In this document: piece after piece, positions 9,501-16,453 of the stretch
Numbering within the stretch: position 1 is the first letter of the stretch
Layout of the letters: the number at the start of each line of letters is the position of its first letter
Source of the DNA: Treponema sp.
GTDB taxonomy: Bacteria; Spirochaetota; Spirochaetia; Treponematales; Breznakiellaceae
Assembly (NCBI GenBank): GCA_009780855.1
Contig: WQZG01000016.1
Location: 1 to 49,686, forward strand
Direction: 5' to 3'
Length of the DNA: 49,686 nucleotides
The notes under the pieces: generated by a model
Seen by the model: only the letters and a program-made list of their open reading frames with translations
What the model was told of the DNA's origin: nothing
Databases searched by the model: none
Position numbers and translations under genes: made by a program

Positions 9501-10087
9501 ATCATGTACTTGCCAGCAACAGGAACGTAAACCTCCTGGTAATGGACACCGAACTTTATTCCAACACCGGCGGCCAGATGTCCAAGGCGACTCCTGTCGG
9601 CGCGATCGCGAGGTTCGCAGCAGCGGGAAAAGACATCGTAAAGAAAGACCTGGGCGCGATGGCCATGAGCTACGGCTACGTTTACGTGGCCAGGATCGCC
9701 ATGGGCGCGAACATGGCTCAGACAGTAAGGGCGATACGGGAAGCGGAATCATATCCTGGAGCTTCAATCATCATCGCGTATTCACACTGCATCAACCACG
9801 GCATAGACATCAGCAAAGGTATGGATCAGCAGAAGGCCGCGGTTACTTCCGGGCTCTGGCCCCTGTACCGCTACGACCCCAGGCTCAAAGAACAGGGCAA
9901 GAACCCCTTCCAGCTTGACTCCAAGGATCCGACAACCGCTATTGAAGATTTTATGTACAAGGAAGTGCGGTTCAAGAGCCTTAAAGCCGCGGATCCGGAA
10001 AGAGCGGACATGCTCCTGGCAAAAGCCAAGGTCCAGACCGAAAGGGTGTGGAAAGAATACAAGTACCTTGCGGAAAGGCCTTTCTGA
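6530..10087 (+). CDS. nifJ: Pyruvate:ferredoxin (flavodoxin) oxidoreductase
   Basis: A full-length 1185-residue single-chain enzyme that converts pyruvate and CoA to acetyl-CoA, CO2 and reduced ferredoxin; a central step in anaerobic sugar fermentation. The N-terminal domain has AYPITPSSP-type sequence (IYPITPSSPMGE, about residue 28). The middle holds the gamma-type domain, with FGKKPIRRPYLI near 480. Two 4Fe-4S motifs follow: Cys695/698/701/705 (CIQCGNCSFVC) and Cys751/754/757/761 (CMECGLCISNC). The C-terminal thiamine-diphosphate domain begins FSGACGGCGETPY near 825 and includes NATGCSSIYGG and GGDGWAYDIGYGG. Codon use fits the ~50% GC background. It is followed after 38 nt by a receiver-domain gene. 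Confidence 0.97.
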   Translation: MSEKNIVMIDGNNAAAHVAHACSEVIAIYPITPSSPMGELSDEFSAQGRKNLWGTIPQVIEMQSEAGAAGAVHGALTTGALSTTFTASQGLLLMIPNMYKIAGELTSTVFHISARAVATSSLSIFGDHADVMACRQTGWAMVASNNVQEVMDLALISHASTLRSRVPFLHYFDGFRTSHEYQKIEEISYEIMHQMIDDDLVKAHRLRGLTPERPAIRGTAQNPDTYFQGREGVSSYYVHAAAMVQAEMDKFAKLTGRAYHLFDYFGAKDAEKIIIIMGSGADTCEETAEYLMSKGEKVGVLKVRLYRPFDAEAFVKALPASVKSIAVLDRTKEPGSLGEPLYEDVRTAIAQMQAAGKFSINPTVLGGRYGLGSKEFTPAMAKAVFDNLSGKKIAGFVVGIKDDVLGKSLDYDPQFVIKDDDMNEAMFYGLGSDGTVGANKNSIKIIGDAKPELYAQAYFSYDSKKTGGFTVSHLRFGKKPIRRPYLITKADFLACHKFSYMETYDLLSYAKDGGTFLLNSPFKAAEVWKEIPVEAQKRIISKKLKFYVIDAAGIARDTGMGNRINTVMQAAYFKISGVLPEADAVREMKHSIEKTYGKKGADIVQKNFATVDAALSAMEMVNYPSSTEGNLHIKPPFSTAKDPWIREVLGAVYAQEGDNLAVSKIPNDGTFPTATTQYEKRCVAEQIPVWNPNVCIQCGNCSFVCSHACIRMKHPTDAEVAKAPKGFLTAPVKPKAVEGQKTSLMISAEDCMECGLCISNCPMSKDASKPMALTWKSFADDPAFHAEQVTAWDYFLSLPEVPASELNLGTVKGLAYKRPLFEFSGACGGCGETPYIKLISQLYGDRAIIANATGCSSIYGGNLPTTPYCQRSDGRGPVWSNSLFEDCAEFGMGMRLTSDKLAEHAREMAIKAKSEGIAVSVIDKLLANPQNTDEEIEAQRKLVDELIAAIKNDNRPTAKLLSSLTDHFIRRSVWAFGGDGWAYDIGYGGLDHVLASNRNVNLLVMDTELYSNTGGQMSKATPVGAIARFAAAGKDIVKKDLGAMAMSYGYVYVARIAMGANMAQTVRAIREAESYPGASIIIAYSHCINHGIDISKGMDQQKAAVTSGLWPLYRYDPRLKEQGKNPFQLDSKDPTTAIEDFMYKEVRFKSLKAADPERADMLLAKAKVQTERVWKEYKYLAERPF

Positions 10088-10125
10088 TTCATGTTAATTT
10101 AAAATGGCAATGAAGGAATTTAAAG

Positions 10126-10521
10126 ATGGCAGATAAAAGAATTATTTTGGCAATTGATGATGATCCCATGACGCTTAAAGTCATTACAGCCCTGCTTAGC
10201 GAGGATTATAGCCTCTGTATTGCAAATTCCGCGGCATCGGCTACTGACTTGCTTACACGGATAAAACCGGATCTGATTCTGCTGGATATAGAAATGCCGG
10301 GTATCTCCGGTTTTGAATTCCTTCATACCATAAGAAAGAATCCCAAATTTATGACCATTCCGGTGGTGATTATAAGCGGACACAGCGAAGATGAATTCGT
10401 CTCCCATGCCAAAAACATGGGAGCAAGCTGCCTGGTCGCCAAACCGATAAACAGGAAAGAACTTACAGAAAAAATTAACTACGCGTTTGCGAATCCGGTA
10501 AAACACATACTGGATCGCTGA
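10126..10521 (+). CDS. Single-domain response regulator (CheY-like receiver)
   Basis: 131 residues, just a receiver domain. It has the acidic pair DDD at residues 11-13, phospho-acceptor Asp54 in LLDIEMPG, a Ser in IISGHS where Thr/Ser is conserved, and Lys in AKPI near 105. With no output domain it must act by protein contact or in a phosphorelay. The hybrid kinases elsewhere in the window carry their own receivers and there is no kinase next to it, so its partner is unknown. AAGGAA lies before the ATG. It may be co-transcribed with nifJ. Its TGA stop is the first base of a tandem palindrome array. Confidence 0.9.
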   Translation: MADKRIILAIDDDPMTLKVITALLSEDYSLCIANSAASATDLLTRIKPDLILLDIEMPGISGFEFLHTIRKNPKFMTIPVVIISGHSEDEFVSHAKNMGASCLVAKPINRKELTEKINYAFANPVKHILDR

Positions 10522-10584
10522 AACCAAAGGTTTCTAAAACCAAAGGTTTCTAAAACCAGAGGTTTCTGAAACCTTTGGTTTCTT
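10521..10584 (+). repeat. Four tandem 16-bp palindromic units between two stop codons
   Basis: Units start at 10521, 10537, 10553 and 10569. Each has AAACC-NNN-GGTTT followed by CT plus one base; the central triplet is AAA, AAA, AGA and TTT. The array starts on the last base of the receiver gene's TGA and ends on the stop codon (TTA on the plus strand, 10583-10585) of the minus-strand glutamine synthetase gene. Units can fold singly as small hairpins or pair with each other, and would act on both strands, so a bidirectional terminator role is plausible. Confidence 0.85.
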
Positions 10585-12712
10585 ACAATTTAAAAAGCAA
10601 TTCCTCGTATCCGGGAAAAGGCCATTTTTCCTTGGATACGAGCTTTTCCAGATTATCCGCTACAGTCCGTAAATTATCCATCGCCGGCCTTACTTTAGAT
10701 GAATACATCATTGCCTGGGCAAAATCATCTTCGATACCGTGGGTCTCCGCAAGGATGCTTTCAAGTTTATCTGTTAAATCCGAGAGTTCATTGCAAAGGG
10801 AAGCGATCTCGGCGGCCTTTCTTTCCTGCGGAAAATTCAGTGCGTGAATGGCCGCAAGAGAGACAGCGTCCCGCGCGAGGCTGGCGGCAAATGAGCTTAC
10901 CGCCGGGAAAATCTGGCGGCGGGCCATGTCGATTGCGACCCCGGCTTCGATATTCATCTGCTTGGAATATTTTTCAAGGTAAATCTGATACCGGCTTTCA
11001 AGCTCTTCAGATGTTATGACTTTATGTTCCCCAAACAGTGAAGTTATTTCTTTGCGGCCAAGAACTGCAATGGCCTCCGGTGAATTGCCGATTATGGGCA
11101 GACCGCGGCGGCCTGCTTCCTTAATCCATTCGCTGGTGTAATTGTTGCCGTTATATACAACCCGGCTGTGGGCCGAATACGATTCCCTTATAATCGCGTG
11201 AACCGCCTCGTTAATTTTTGCCGCAGGGCTTCCGGGCGGAACCGCTTCCAGTTTATCGGCGAATTCCTTGAGTACCTGGGCGACTGCGGTATTGAGGTAG
11301 GTGGCTGATGTAGAAACCGACTGCGAAGAGCCGACCATACGGAATTCAAACTTGTTGCCTGTAAAGGCAAAGGGACTGGTGCGGTTCCTGTCCGATACAT
11401 CCTTGGGAAGAGACGGCAGGCTGGAAACCCCTAATTTTATTTTTTCGCGCAGGTTGGATTTTTTTGTTTTGCCTGCTGCCAGGCTTTCAAAAATTTCGGT
11501 AAGCAGGCTGCCGAAGAAAATGCTAATGATGACAGGCGGCGCTTCATTGGCGCCCAGGCGCTGATCGTTGCCGGAACACGCGACTGCCGAACGCAGCAGC
11601 AGCGCGAACCTGTCAATGGCTTCGATCACGGCGGCGGTAAAAAGGAGGAAACGGGCGTTGGATTCCGGATTTTCGCCCGGGTCAAAGAGCTTGATTCCGT
11701 CGTCGGTTTCCATGGACCAGTTGTTGTGCTTACCGGAGCCGTTCACACCGGCAAAAGGTTTTTCGTGGATAAGGCCTTCCATGCCGTGCCTGCGCGCCAC
11801 GTTATGGATGGTTTCCATTATATACTGGTTGGCGTCGGCCGCCGCGGTGCAATTGGAATAAATGGGAACAATTTCAAACTGGTTGGGAGCGGCCTCGTTG
11901 TGCTGGGTCTTGGCCGGAATGCCCGCCTTCCAAAGTTCAGTATTGAGTTCACGCATAAAGGCGGCGACTTTTTCCCTTATGGCGCCGTAGTAATGGTCTT
12001 CCATTTCCTGGCCCTTGGCAGGCAGCGCGCCAAAGACCGTTCTGCCGGCAAGCAGAAGATCCTGGCGCTGATCAAAATATTTTTTATCAACAAGAAAATA
12101 TTCCTGCTCCGGCCCCAGCGAAGTAATAACACGTTTGGTGCTGGTATTTCCCAGAGCGCGGAGCACCCTTAACGCCTGTGCCGAAAGCGCGTTCATTGAT
12201 TTTAAAAGCGGCACCTTCTCGTCCAGGGCCTGGCCGTAATAACTTATAAAGGCTGTAGGAATACAAAGCGTTGTCCCGGTCGGATCTGTTTTTAAAAAAG
12301 CGGGGCTTGTAAGGTCCCAGGCCGTATAACCCCTGGCCTCAAAAGTCGCGCGCAGACCGCCTGACGGCAGCGAAGAAGCGTCAGTCTCTCCCCTGATCAA
12401 TTCCTTGCCGGAGAACTCCATGATCGCCCTGCCGTCGCCGGTGGGCGCAATAAACGAATTGTGTTTTTCTGCGGTAAGTCCGGTCAGGGGCTGAAACAGA
12501 TGGGTATAATGGGAAGCGCCTCTGGAGATGGCCCATTCCCGCATGGAAGCAGCGACAACTTCCGCCACTTCCAGTGTAAGTTCCTTCTCACCCTCCTGAA
12601 CAGCAACTACTTCGCGGTAAATATTTTTAGGCAGCCTTTCGCGCATGACAGTGTTGGAAAAACAATTGGAGCCAAAGAGTTCGGTAATCGGTGTTTTTGT
12701 AAAATCAATCAT
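10583..12712 (-). CDS. glnN: Glutamine synthetase type III
   Basis: 709 residues from the ATG chosen here, matching the usual length of GSIII (about 700-730). It makes glutamine from glutamate, ammonia and ATP and is the main ammonia-assimilating enzyme where present. Landmarks are FGSNCFSNTVMRERLPK near the N-terminus, SLGPEQEYFLVD (a glutamate and metal-binding segment), KTQHNEAAPNQFEIVPIY, HEKPFAGVNGSGKHNNWS and GNDQRLGANEAPP. A TTG 12 codons upstream is in frame, but it lies inside the -35 element of a good promoter whose predicted start is at the ATG; there is no Shine-Dalgarno. A leaderless mRNA is therefore predicted. It lies downstream of rsgA on the same strand, 55 nt from its stop. 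Confidence 0.93.
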   Translation of the reverse strand: MIDFTKTPITELFGSNCFSNTVMRERLPKNIYREVVAVQEGEKELTLEVAEVVAASMREWAISRGASHYTHLFQPLTGLTAEKHNSFIAPTGDGRAIMEFSGKELIRGETDASSLPSGGLRATFEARGYTAWDLTSPAFLKTDPTGTTLCIPTAFISYYGQALDEKVPLLKSMNALSAQALRVLRALGNTSTKRVITSLGPEQEYFLVDKKYFDQRQDLLLAGRTVFGALPAKGQEMEDHYYGAIREKVAAFMRELNTELWKAGIPAKTQHNEAAPNQFEIVPIYSNCTAAADANQYIMETIHNVARRHGMEGLIHEKPFAGVNGSGKHNNWSMETDDGIKLFDPGENPESNARFLLFTAAVIEAIDRFALLLRSAVACSGNDQRLGANEAPPVIISIFFGSLLTEIFESLAAGKTKKSNLREKIKLGVSSLPSLPKDVSDRNRTSPFAFTGNKFEFRMVGSSQSVSTSATYLNTAVAQVLKEFADKLEAVPPGSPAAKINEAVHAIIRESYSAHSRVVYNGNNYTSEWIKEAGRRGLPIIGNSPEAIAVLGRKEITSLFGEHKVITSEELESRYQIYLEKYSKQMNIEAGVAIDMARRQIFPAVSSFAASLARDAVSLAAIHALNFPQERKAAEIASLCNELSDLTDKLESILAETHGIEDDFAQAMMYSSKVRPAMDNLRTVADNLEKLVSKEKWPFPGYEELLFKL

Positions 12713-12718
12713 GCACTG

Positions 12719-12748
12719 ATTATAACTTTTTTTATATTCACCGTACAA
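12719..12748 (-). promoter_or_regulatory. glnN promoter, predicted leaderless
   Basis: On the minus strand: TTGTAC (12748-12743), 18 nt, TATAAT (12724-12719), then 6 nt, then ATG at 12712. The -10 is consensus. Transcription would begin at or next to the start codon. Confidence 0.65.
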
Positions 12749-12767
12749 TCCTGAAAAGTCTGCATTT

Positions 12768-13919
12768 TTAAAAAATCTCCTTTCCCTTTTGCCTTAACTT
12801 GTTCGCGTGCGAGATTGATTTATGAAACTCCTGTTTCTGTTTAAGGTAAGCCGAATGGTTCATCACAAATGCGGTTTCCCTTTGCTGTGCTTTGTAGGTC
12901 TTCCACTGCTGGGCAGAAAGACTGCCGTCTTCAAGGGCGGCCAGTACAGCGCAGCCGGGTTCGCTGCTGTGGGTGCAGTCGGAAAACCTGCAGCGGGAAA
13001 AAAGTTCTTCTACTTCGGCAAACGCGAGGCTTATGCCTTCCCTGGAATCCCAGAGGCCCAGTTCCCTCATACCGGGGGTATCGATGACCATGGCTCCGGA
13101 CTCAAGCCTAAAAAGCTGGCGGTGGGTTGTGGTGTGGCGGCCTTTGGAATCGTCTTCGCGGATCTCTTTAACATCCATCAGATTCGCGCCGGCGAGCCTG
13201 TTAAGAAGCGAAGACTTGCCGACCCCCGATGATCCCAAAAAAACAATGGTCTTTGCCGGTTCAAGGAAAGGCGAAAGGTCACCAAGGCCAAATCCGCTTT
13301 TGCTGCTGACCGCGATTACCGGAACTTCCCTGCTTATCCTGCGCACCTGTGCGGCCTTATCAGCATAATCATCGCACAGGTCAGCCTTGGTCAAAACGAT
13401 CACCGGGAACCCGCCGCTCTGCCATGCGGCGGTCAGATACCTGGCGATGCGTTTGACGTTTAAATCAAGATTGAGCGATGAAAGTATGAACACATAATCG
13501 AAATTGGAAGCCAGAACCTGCTCGCGCACATTTTTGGCATAACCTTCGGCGTGGCCCAGAAAATCCACCCTGGAAAAAAATGATCTCCTGGGCAGGACAG
13601 CGTCGATAAGGGAAGGTCCGTGATCGTTGTATTTTATGATGACAAAATCGCCGACGACCGGGAACAAACCGCCTTCTTCAAGATTGTGGAAGAAGCTGCC
13701 CTTGAGTTCTGCGGAAACTTCGAACCCTTTGGGTTCGCCGCACCAAATAGGTTCGCCGCACCCCTTGGGATCGCCGGACCCATGTTCGCATATAACTTTA
13801 TACTGTTCCCTGCGGCATTCAATAATACGGCCAGGAATATATTCATCGTTGTTTTTATCTTCCAAAAAATTCTGCGAGGCGGCAAGATCCGCCCCGGTAA
13901 AGCCAAAATCTGTTAACAT
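12768..13919 (-). CDS. rsgA: Ribosome small-subunit GTPase RsgA
   Basis: 383 residues; a circularly permuted GTPase that checks late 30S maturation. An N-terminal OB fold is followed by the permuted G motifs: LTKAD (G4), then FLGSSGVGKSSLLNRL (P-loop G1), TTTHRQ (G2 region) and IDTPGMRELGLW (G3). The C-terminal zinc site is CRFSDCTHSSEPGCAV. The start has AGGAG 6 nt upstream. Oddity: residues 48-65 in the OB fold are three in-frame six-residue units (SGDPKG, CGEPIW, CGEPKG) that lengthen a loop and place two extra Cys there. The gene is preceded by an unusual leader region with a 9-codon ORF and a hairpin. Confidence 0.93.
   Translation of the reverse strand: MLTDFGFTGADLAASQNFLEDKNNDEYIPGRIIECRREQYKVICEHGSGDPKGCGEPIWCGEPKGFEVSAELKGSFFHNLEEGGLFPVVGDFVIIKYNDHGPSLIDAVLPRRSFFSRVDFLGHAEGYAKNVREQVLASNFDYVFILSSLNLDLNVKRIARYLTAAWQSGGFPVIVLTKADLCDDYADKAAQVRRISREVPVIAVSSKSGFGLGDLSPFLEPAKTIVFLGSSGVGKSSLLNRLAGANLMDVKEIREDDSKGRHTTTHRQLFRLESGAMVIDTPGMRELGLWDSREGISLAFAEVEELFSRCRFSDCTHSSEPGCAVLAALEDGSLSAQQWKTYKAQQRETAFVMNHSAYLKQKQEFHKSISHANKLRQKGKEIF
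13721..13778 (-). repeat. In-frame 18-bp tandem repeat with adjoining palindrome inside rsgA
   Basis: Three 18-bp units (13725-13778) encode the six-residue units described for rsgA. Each contains an imperfect 13-bp palindrome of the form GGTTCGCCGCACC. At the edge, CGAACCC-TTT-GGGTTCG (13721-13737) is a perfect 7-bp-arm palindrome with a TTT centre, like the AAACC-TTT-GGTTT unit at 10569. Confidence 0.65.
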
Positions 13920-13996
13920 GCAATTCTCCTGTAATAAGAATTAAAAGATGAGAAGAAACCGCATGTTTAATATATTGTTTAAATCTACCTGAAAAT

Positions 13997-14025
13997 AAAA
14001 AAAACTTGTTTCTTTAAAAATCAAG
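13997..14025 (-). terminator. Terminator-like hairpin in the rsgA leader
   Basis: On the minus strand CTTG-A-TTT pairs with AAACAAG (7 bp, one bulged A, 6-nt loop) and is followed directly by eight T. It lies between the 9-codon ORF and rsgA. The stem is AT-rich, so it may be an attenuator or the end of a small RNA of about 170 nt. Confidence 0.45.
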
Positions 14026-14097
14026 AGGAAAACCCGCCTGAATCCTTTAAACTCATGGTCCGTTGACCCAAAGTCAGGAGTTCAGTAACACGCGGTT

Positions 14098-14127
14098 TTA
14101 GTTAATGAGTACCACCCTGGCAAGCAT
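14098..14127 (-). CDS. Nine-residue leader-type peptide MLARVVLIN
   Basis: A very short frame (ATG at 14127, TAA at 14098) with an ideal Shine-Dalgarno AGGAGG 7 nt upstream and a good promoter about 40 nt before that. Five of nine residues are Leu, Val or Ile. It precedes a hairpin with a T-run and then rsgA. This looks like a translated regulatory peptide, as in attenuators. No homologue is known to me, and the gene it would control need not be rsgA. Confidence 0.5.
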   Translation of the reverse strand: MLARVVLIN

Positions 14128-14171
14128 TATTTTTCCTCCTTCGCAATTGAAAATTATAAAAAACTTTTAAT

Positions 14172-14200
14172 AAAATATGATAATTAATAAATAATGTCAA
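14172..14200 (-). promoter_or_regulatory. Strong minus-strand promoter for the short-peptide transcript
   Basis: TTGACA (14200-14195), 17 nt, TATTTT (14177-14172). The consensus -35 and ideal spacing predict a start near 14165. The transcript would carry the 9-codon ORF and reach either the hairpin at 13997-14025 or rsgA. Confidence 0.65.
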
Positions 14201-14239
14201 TTGCTGATCGGCTTACGCACCGATGGGCCCGGGACAAAG

Positions 14240-14266
14240 TTGATTTTTTTTTAAAAAAATTATAAA
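14240..14266 (+). promoter_or_regulatory. Probable tRNA-Arg promoter
   Basis: TTGATT (14240-14245), 15 nt, TATAAA (14261-14266). The spacer is short, and a T- and A-run lies between the hexamers. The predicted start near 14273 is about 53 nt before the mature tRNA. Confidence 0.45.
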
Positions 14267-14325
14267 ATAGAAGCAGTATTAAATATTTCCGGACAGCCGC
14301 AATGGATTAGTCACGGAAACTGCCA

Positions 14326-14399
14326 GCGACACTAGCTCATCCGGATAGAGCAGCTGCCTTCTAAGCAGCAGGTGGGCCGTTCGAGTCGGCCGTGTCGCG
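14326..14399 (+). tRNA. tRNA-Arg (anticodon TCT)
   Basis: 74 nt folding as a full cloverleaf. The acceptor stem is GCGACAC/GTGTCGC (14326-14332 with 14392-14398) with discriminator G14399. The D stem is GCTC/GAGC with GG in the loop. The anticodon stem is GCTGC/GCAGC around loop CTTCTAA, anticodon 14360-14362, which reads AGA. The T stem is GGCCG/CGGCC with loop TTCGAGT. CCA is not encoded. The histidine kinase ATG is only 6 nt beyond the 3' end, so the two genes must share a primary transcript unless the kinase has a promoter inside the tRNA. Confidence 0.95.
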
Positions 14400-14405
14400 A
14401 GTATT

Positions 14406-16445
14406 ATGGAAAAAGTATTAAAAATTTCAGACATAATCCTGGTTGTATGCGGCTCAGCCATCATGTTGTTTGGAATTTTCAGGTACTATAGATCCCTTGT
14501 AGAATTAAAATATAAAACCAAATCAACAAAATTATTCAGCAGCCTGATATACACGGTTTGTTTTGTAATGATGGTATTTTTTCAGATTGGTTATGTAATT
14601 ATCGCGTTCCTGTACATTACTAACAGGAATTCCGCGCCCACTGACATGCTGATCGCCCTGATTTTTTTCTTCGGCGCAATCTTTGTAAACCTGATGGTAC
14701 AGATGGTTCAGCGAATTCTGCTTGAGGTTACCGGCAGGGACGAACTTAAAAAAAGACTCCAGCAGCAGGAATTAATGTCGGCCATCGCCCAGAGTTTTAC
14801 CCATAACGAAGATTCCAAAATACTCATTTACAGGGCGTTAAAATTATCCGGCCAGTTTACAAACGCGGATCAGGCGATCCTTTCAAAATATAACGAGGAT
14901 CAATCAATCCTGGAATGTATTTCGGAATGGTACAACGAAAAAGCCCGCCCCTTTATCGGGTCGCAGGACAAATGGCCGCTGTCAAAAGACATGGATTATT
15001 ACAGCTCATTGATGAACGAGGGTTATACGGCCGTCAATGACTTTGGACAGGAAAACCATCCGAATTTTGAACTTGTTAAAAATTACAACCTGGGTTCTTT
15101 TTTGAATATTGCAATTTATATCTCCGGAAAATTCTGGGGCGTCCTGGGATTTATTCATTATGCAGAACCTTATACCTGGGACAGCAGCGTCATCCAGCTG
15201 GGGAAAATGATAGCGGGCGTGTTTTCCGGAGCGATTAACAGGAACTTAATTCTTGATGAGCTGATACAGGCAAAGGACCAGGCGGACGAAGCCAACAGGG
15301 CAAAAAGCGATTTCCTGTCACGCATGAGCCACGAAATGCGCACCCCCATGAACGCGATTATCGGAATGACCGGTATCGGTAAAACTACCAATGAGAATGA
15401 AAGAAAAAATTACTGCTTTGACAGGATAAGCACCGCGTCAACCCACCTGCTTGGTGTTATCAACGATATACTTGATATGTCCAAAATAGAAGCGAACAAA
15501 CTGGAACTTACCTACGATGAATTTGAGGTTGAGAAGATGGTGGCGCGAATCAAGAGTATCCTTGACTACCAGATTGACGCCAAGAAACAGAATTTTATTA
15601 TTACCGTTGATCAAAATGTGCCAAAAAAAATCAAATCCGACGAGCAGAGGCTAAGCCAGATACTTACGAATTTGCTGAACAACGCGGTAAAATTTACCCC
15701 GATAGAAGGAACCATATCGCTGCTGGTTACCCAAACAGAAGAAACCGAAAAGAACCATATACTGCAGTTTACGGTCAGGGATACGGGAATGGGAATATCC
15801 GATGAACAGAAGGAAAAAATTTTTAAATCGTTCGCGCAGGCCGACGGTACAATCTCGCGCAAATTCGGCGGAACAGGTCTGGGGCTGGCAATTTCAAAAA
15901 GCCTGGTAGGGATGCTGGGCGGGACAATTACAATCGAATCGCAAATGGGGAAAGGATCGGATTTTATTTTCAGCATCGCATCGGAAAAAACACAAATCGA
16001 ACTAAAAGGCGATGATCAATCCGGAGATGAAAACCAGGCGGCAAAATACAGCGATCAATGTTTTAAAAATTTGTCCATTCTGGTAGCCGAAGATATCGAA
16101 ATAAACCGCGAGATAGTTGAAACCCTGCTGGAGTTTACAGGCATAAGCATAGATTTTGCGGAAAACGGCATTATCGCTTACTCAAAATTTTTGGAAAACC
16201 CGGCGTCCTACGATATGATTTTTATGGATATACACATGCCGGAGATGAACGGTTACGAAGTCACAAAAAAAATCCGCCAGCTTGGCAATCCCATAGCCGA
16301 CAATATTCCCATTGTGGCGATGACTGCTGATGTATTTAACGAAGATATAGAAAAATGCATTTCCTCCGGCATGAACAGCTTTGTCGGCAAACCTCTCGAT
16401 CTTGAATCAATTCTGGAAAAGATAGACGAATACACGCTTCATTAA
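14406..16445 (+). CDS. Membrane hybrid histidine kinase with receiver domain
   Basis: 679 residues. Two to three hydrophobic helices occupy about 8-30, 43-72 and 78-105, then a GAF-like sensor region runs from about 118-285. The HisKA domain carries phospho-acceptor His309 ([10 protein letters not shown]). The ATPase domain has NLLNNAVKF (N box), DTGMGIS (G1), and [11 protein letters not shown] (G2). A C-terminal receiver has acidic residues in [10 protein letters not shown], Asp608 ([10 protein letters not shown]) and Lys in VGKPL. The arrangement suits a phosphorelay that would need a separate Hpt protein. No Shine-Dalgarno is present; the ATG is 6 nt after the tRNA. It is a close architectural relative of the kinase at 31818-34058. 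Its stop is 8 nt from that of the convergent pdxA-like gene. Confidence 0.93.
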   Translation: MEKVLKISDIILVVCGSAIMLFGIFRYYRSLVELKYKTKSTKLFSSLIYTVCFVMMVFFQIGYVIIAFLYITNRNSAPTDMLIALIFFFGAIFVNLMVQMVQRILLEVTGRDELKKRLQQQELMSAIAQSFTHNEDSKILIYRALKLSGQFTNADQAILSKYNEDQSILECISEWYNEKARPFIGSQDKWPLSKDMDYYSSLMNEGYTAVNDFGQENHPNFELVKNYNLGSFLNIAIYISGKFWGVLGFIHYAEPYTWDSSVIQLGKMIAGVFSGAINRNLILDELIQAKDQADEANRAKSDFLSRMSHEMRTPMNAIIGMTGIGKTTNENERKNYCFDRISTASTHLLGVINDILDMSKIEANKLELTYDEFEVEKMVARIKSILDYQIDAKKQNFIITVDQNVPKKIKSDEQRLSQILTNLLNNAVKFTPIEGTISLLVTQTEETEKNHILQFTVRDTGMGISDEQKEKIFKSFAQADGTISRKFGGTGLGLAISKSLVGMLGGTITIESQMGKGSDFIFSIASEKTQIELKGDDQSGDENQAAKYSDQCFKNLSILVAEDIEINREIVETLLEFTGISIDFAENGIIAYSKFLENPASYDMIFMDIHMPEMNGYEVTKKIRQLGNPIADNIPIVAMTADVFNEDIEKCISSGMNSFVGKPLDLESILEKIDEYTLH

Positions 16446-16453
16446 AAAAAGTT

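Larger units (their letters stand above)
13920..14325. other. 406-base region between rsgA and tRNA-Arg
   Basis: There is no protein gene of normal size. On the minus strand it holds the promoter, 9-codon ORF and terminator-like hairpin listed separately. Between ORF and hairpin, about 14045-14090 can fold: AACTC/GAGTT enclosing TGAC/GTCA. On the plus strand it holds the tRNA promoter. It also contains AGGGTGGTAC followed 13 nt later by CCGCG on the minus strand, a split match to the T-box core, judged not convincing. Confidence 0.6.

Noticed and set aside
9036-9918. Long Arg-rich frames on both strands inside nifJ
   Set aside because: Shadows of the GC-rich nifJ coding sequence; low-complexity translation and no initiation signals.
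14080-14127. Possible T-box riboswitch core on the minus strand (AGGGTGGTAC ... CCGCG)
   Set aside because: The 14-nt T-box core is split by 13 nt. No downstream CGTCCCT partner or specifier stem is visible, and the same bases encode the 9-residue peptide behind a perfect Shine-Dalgarno.
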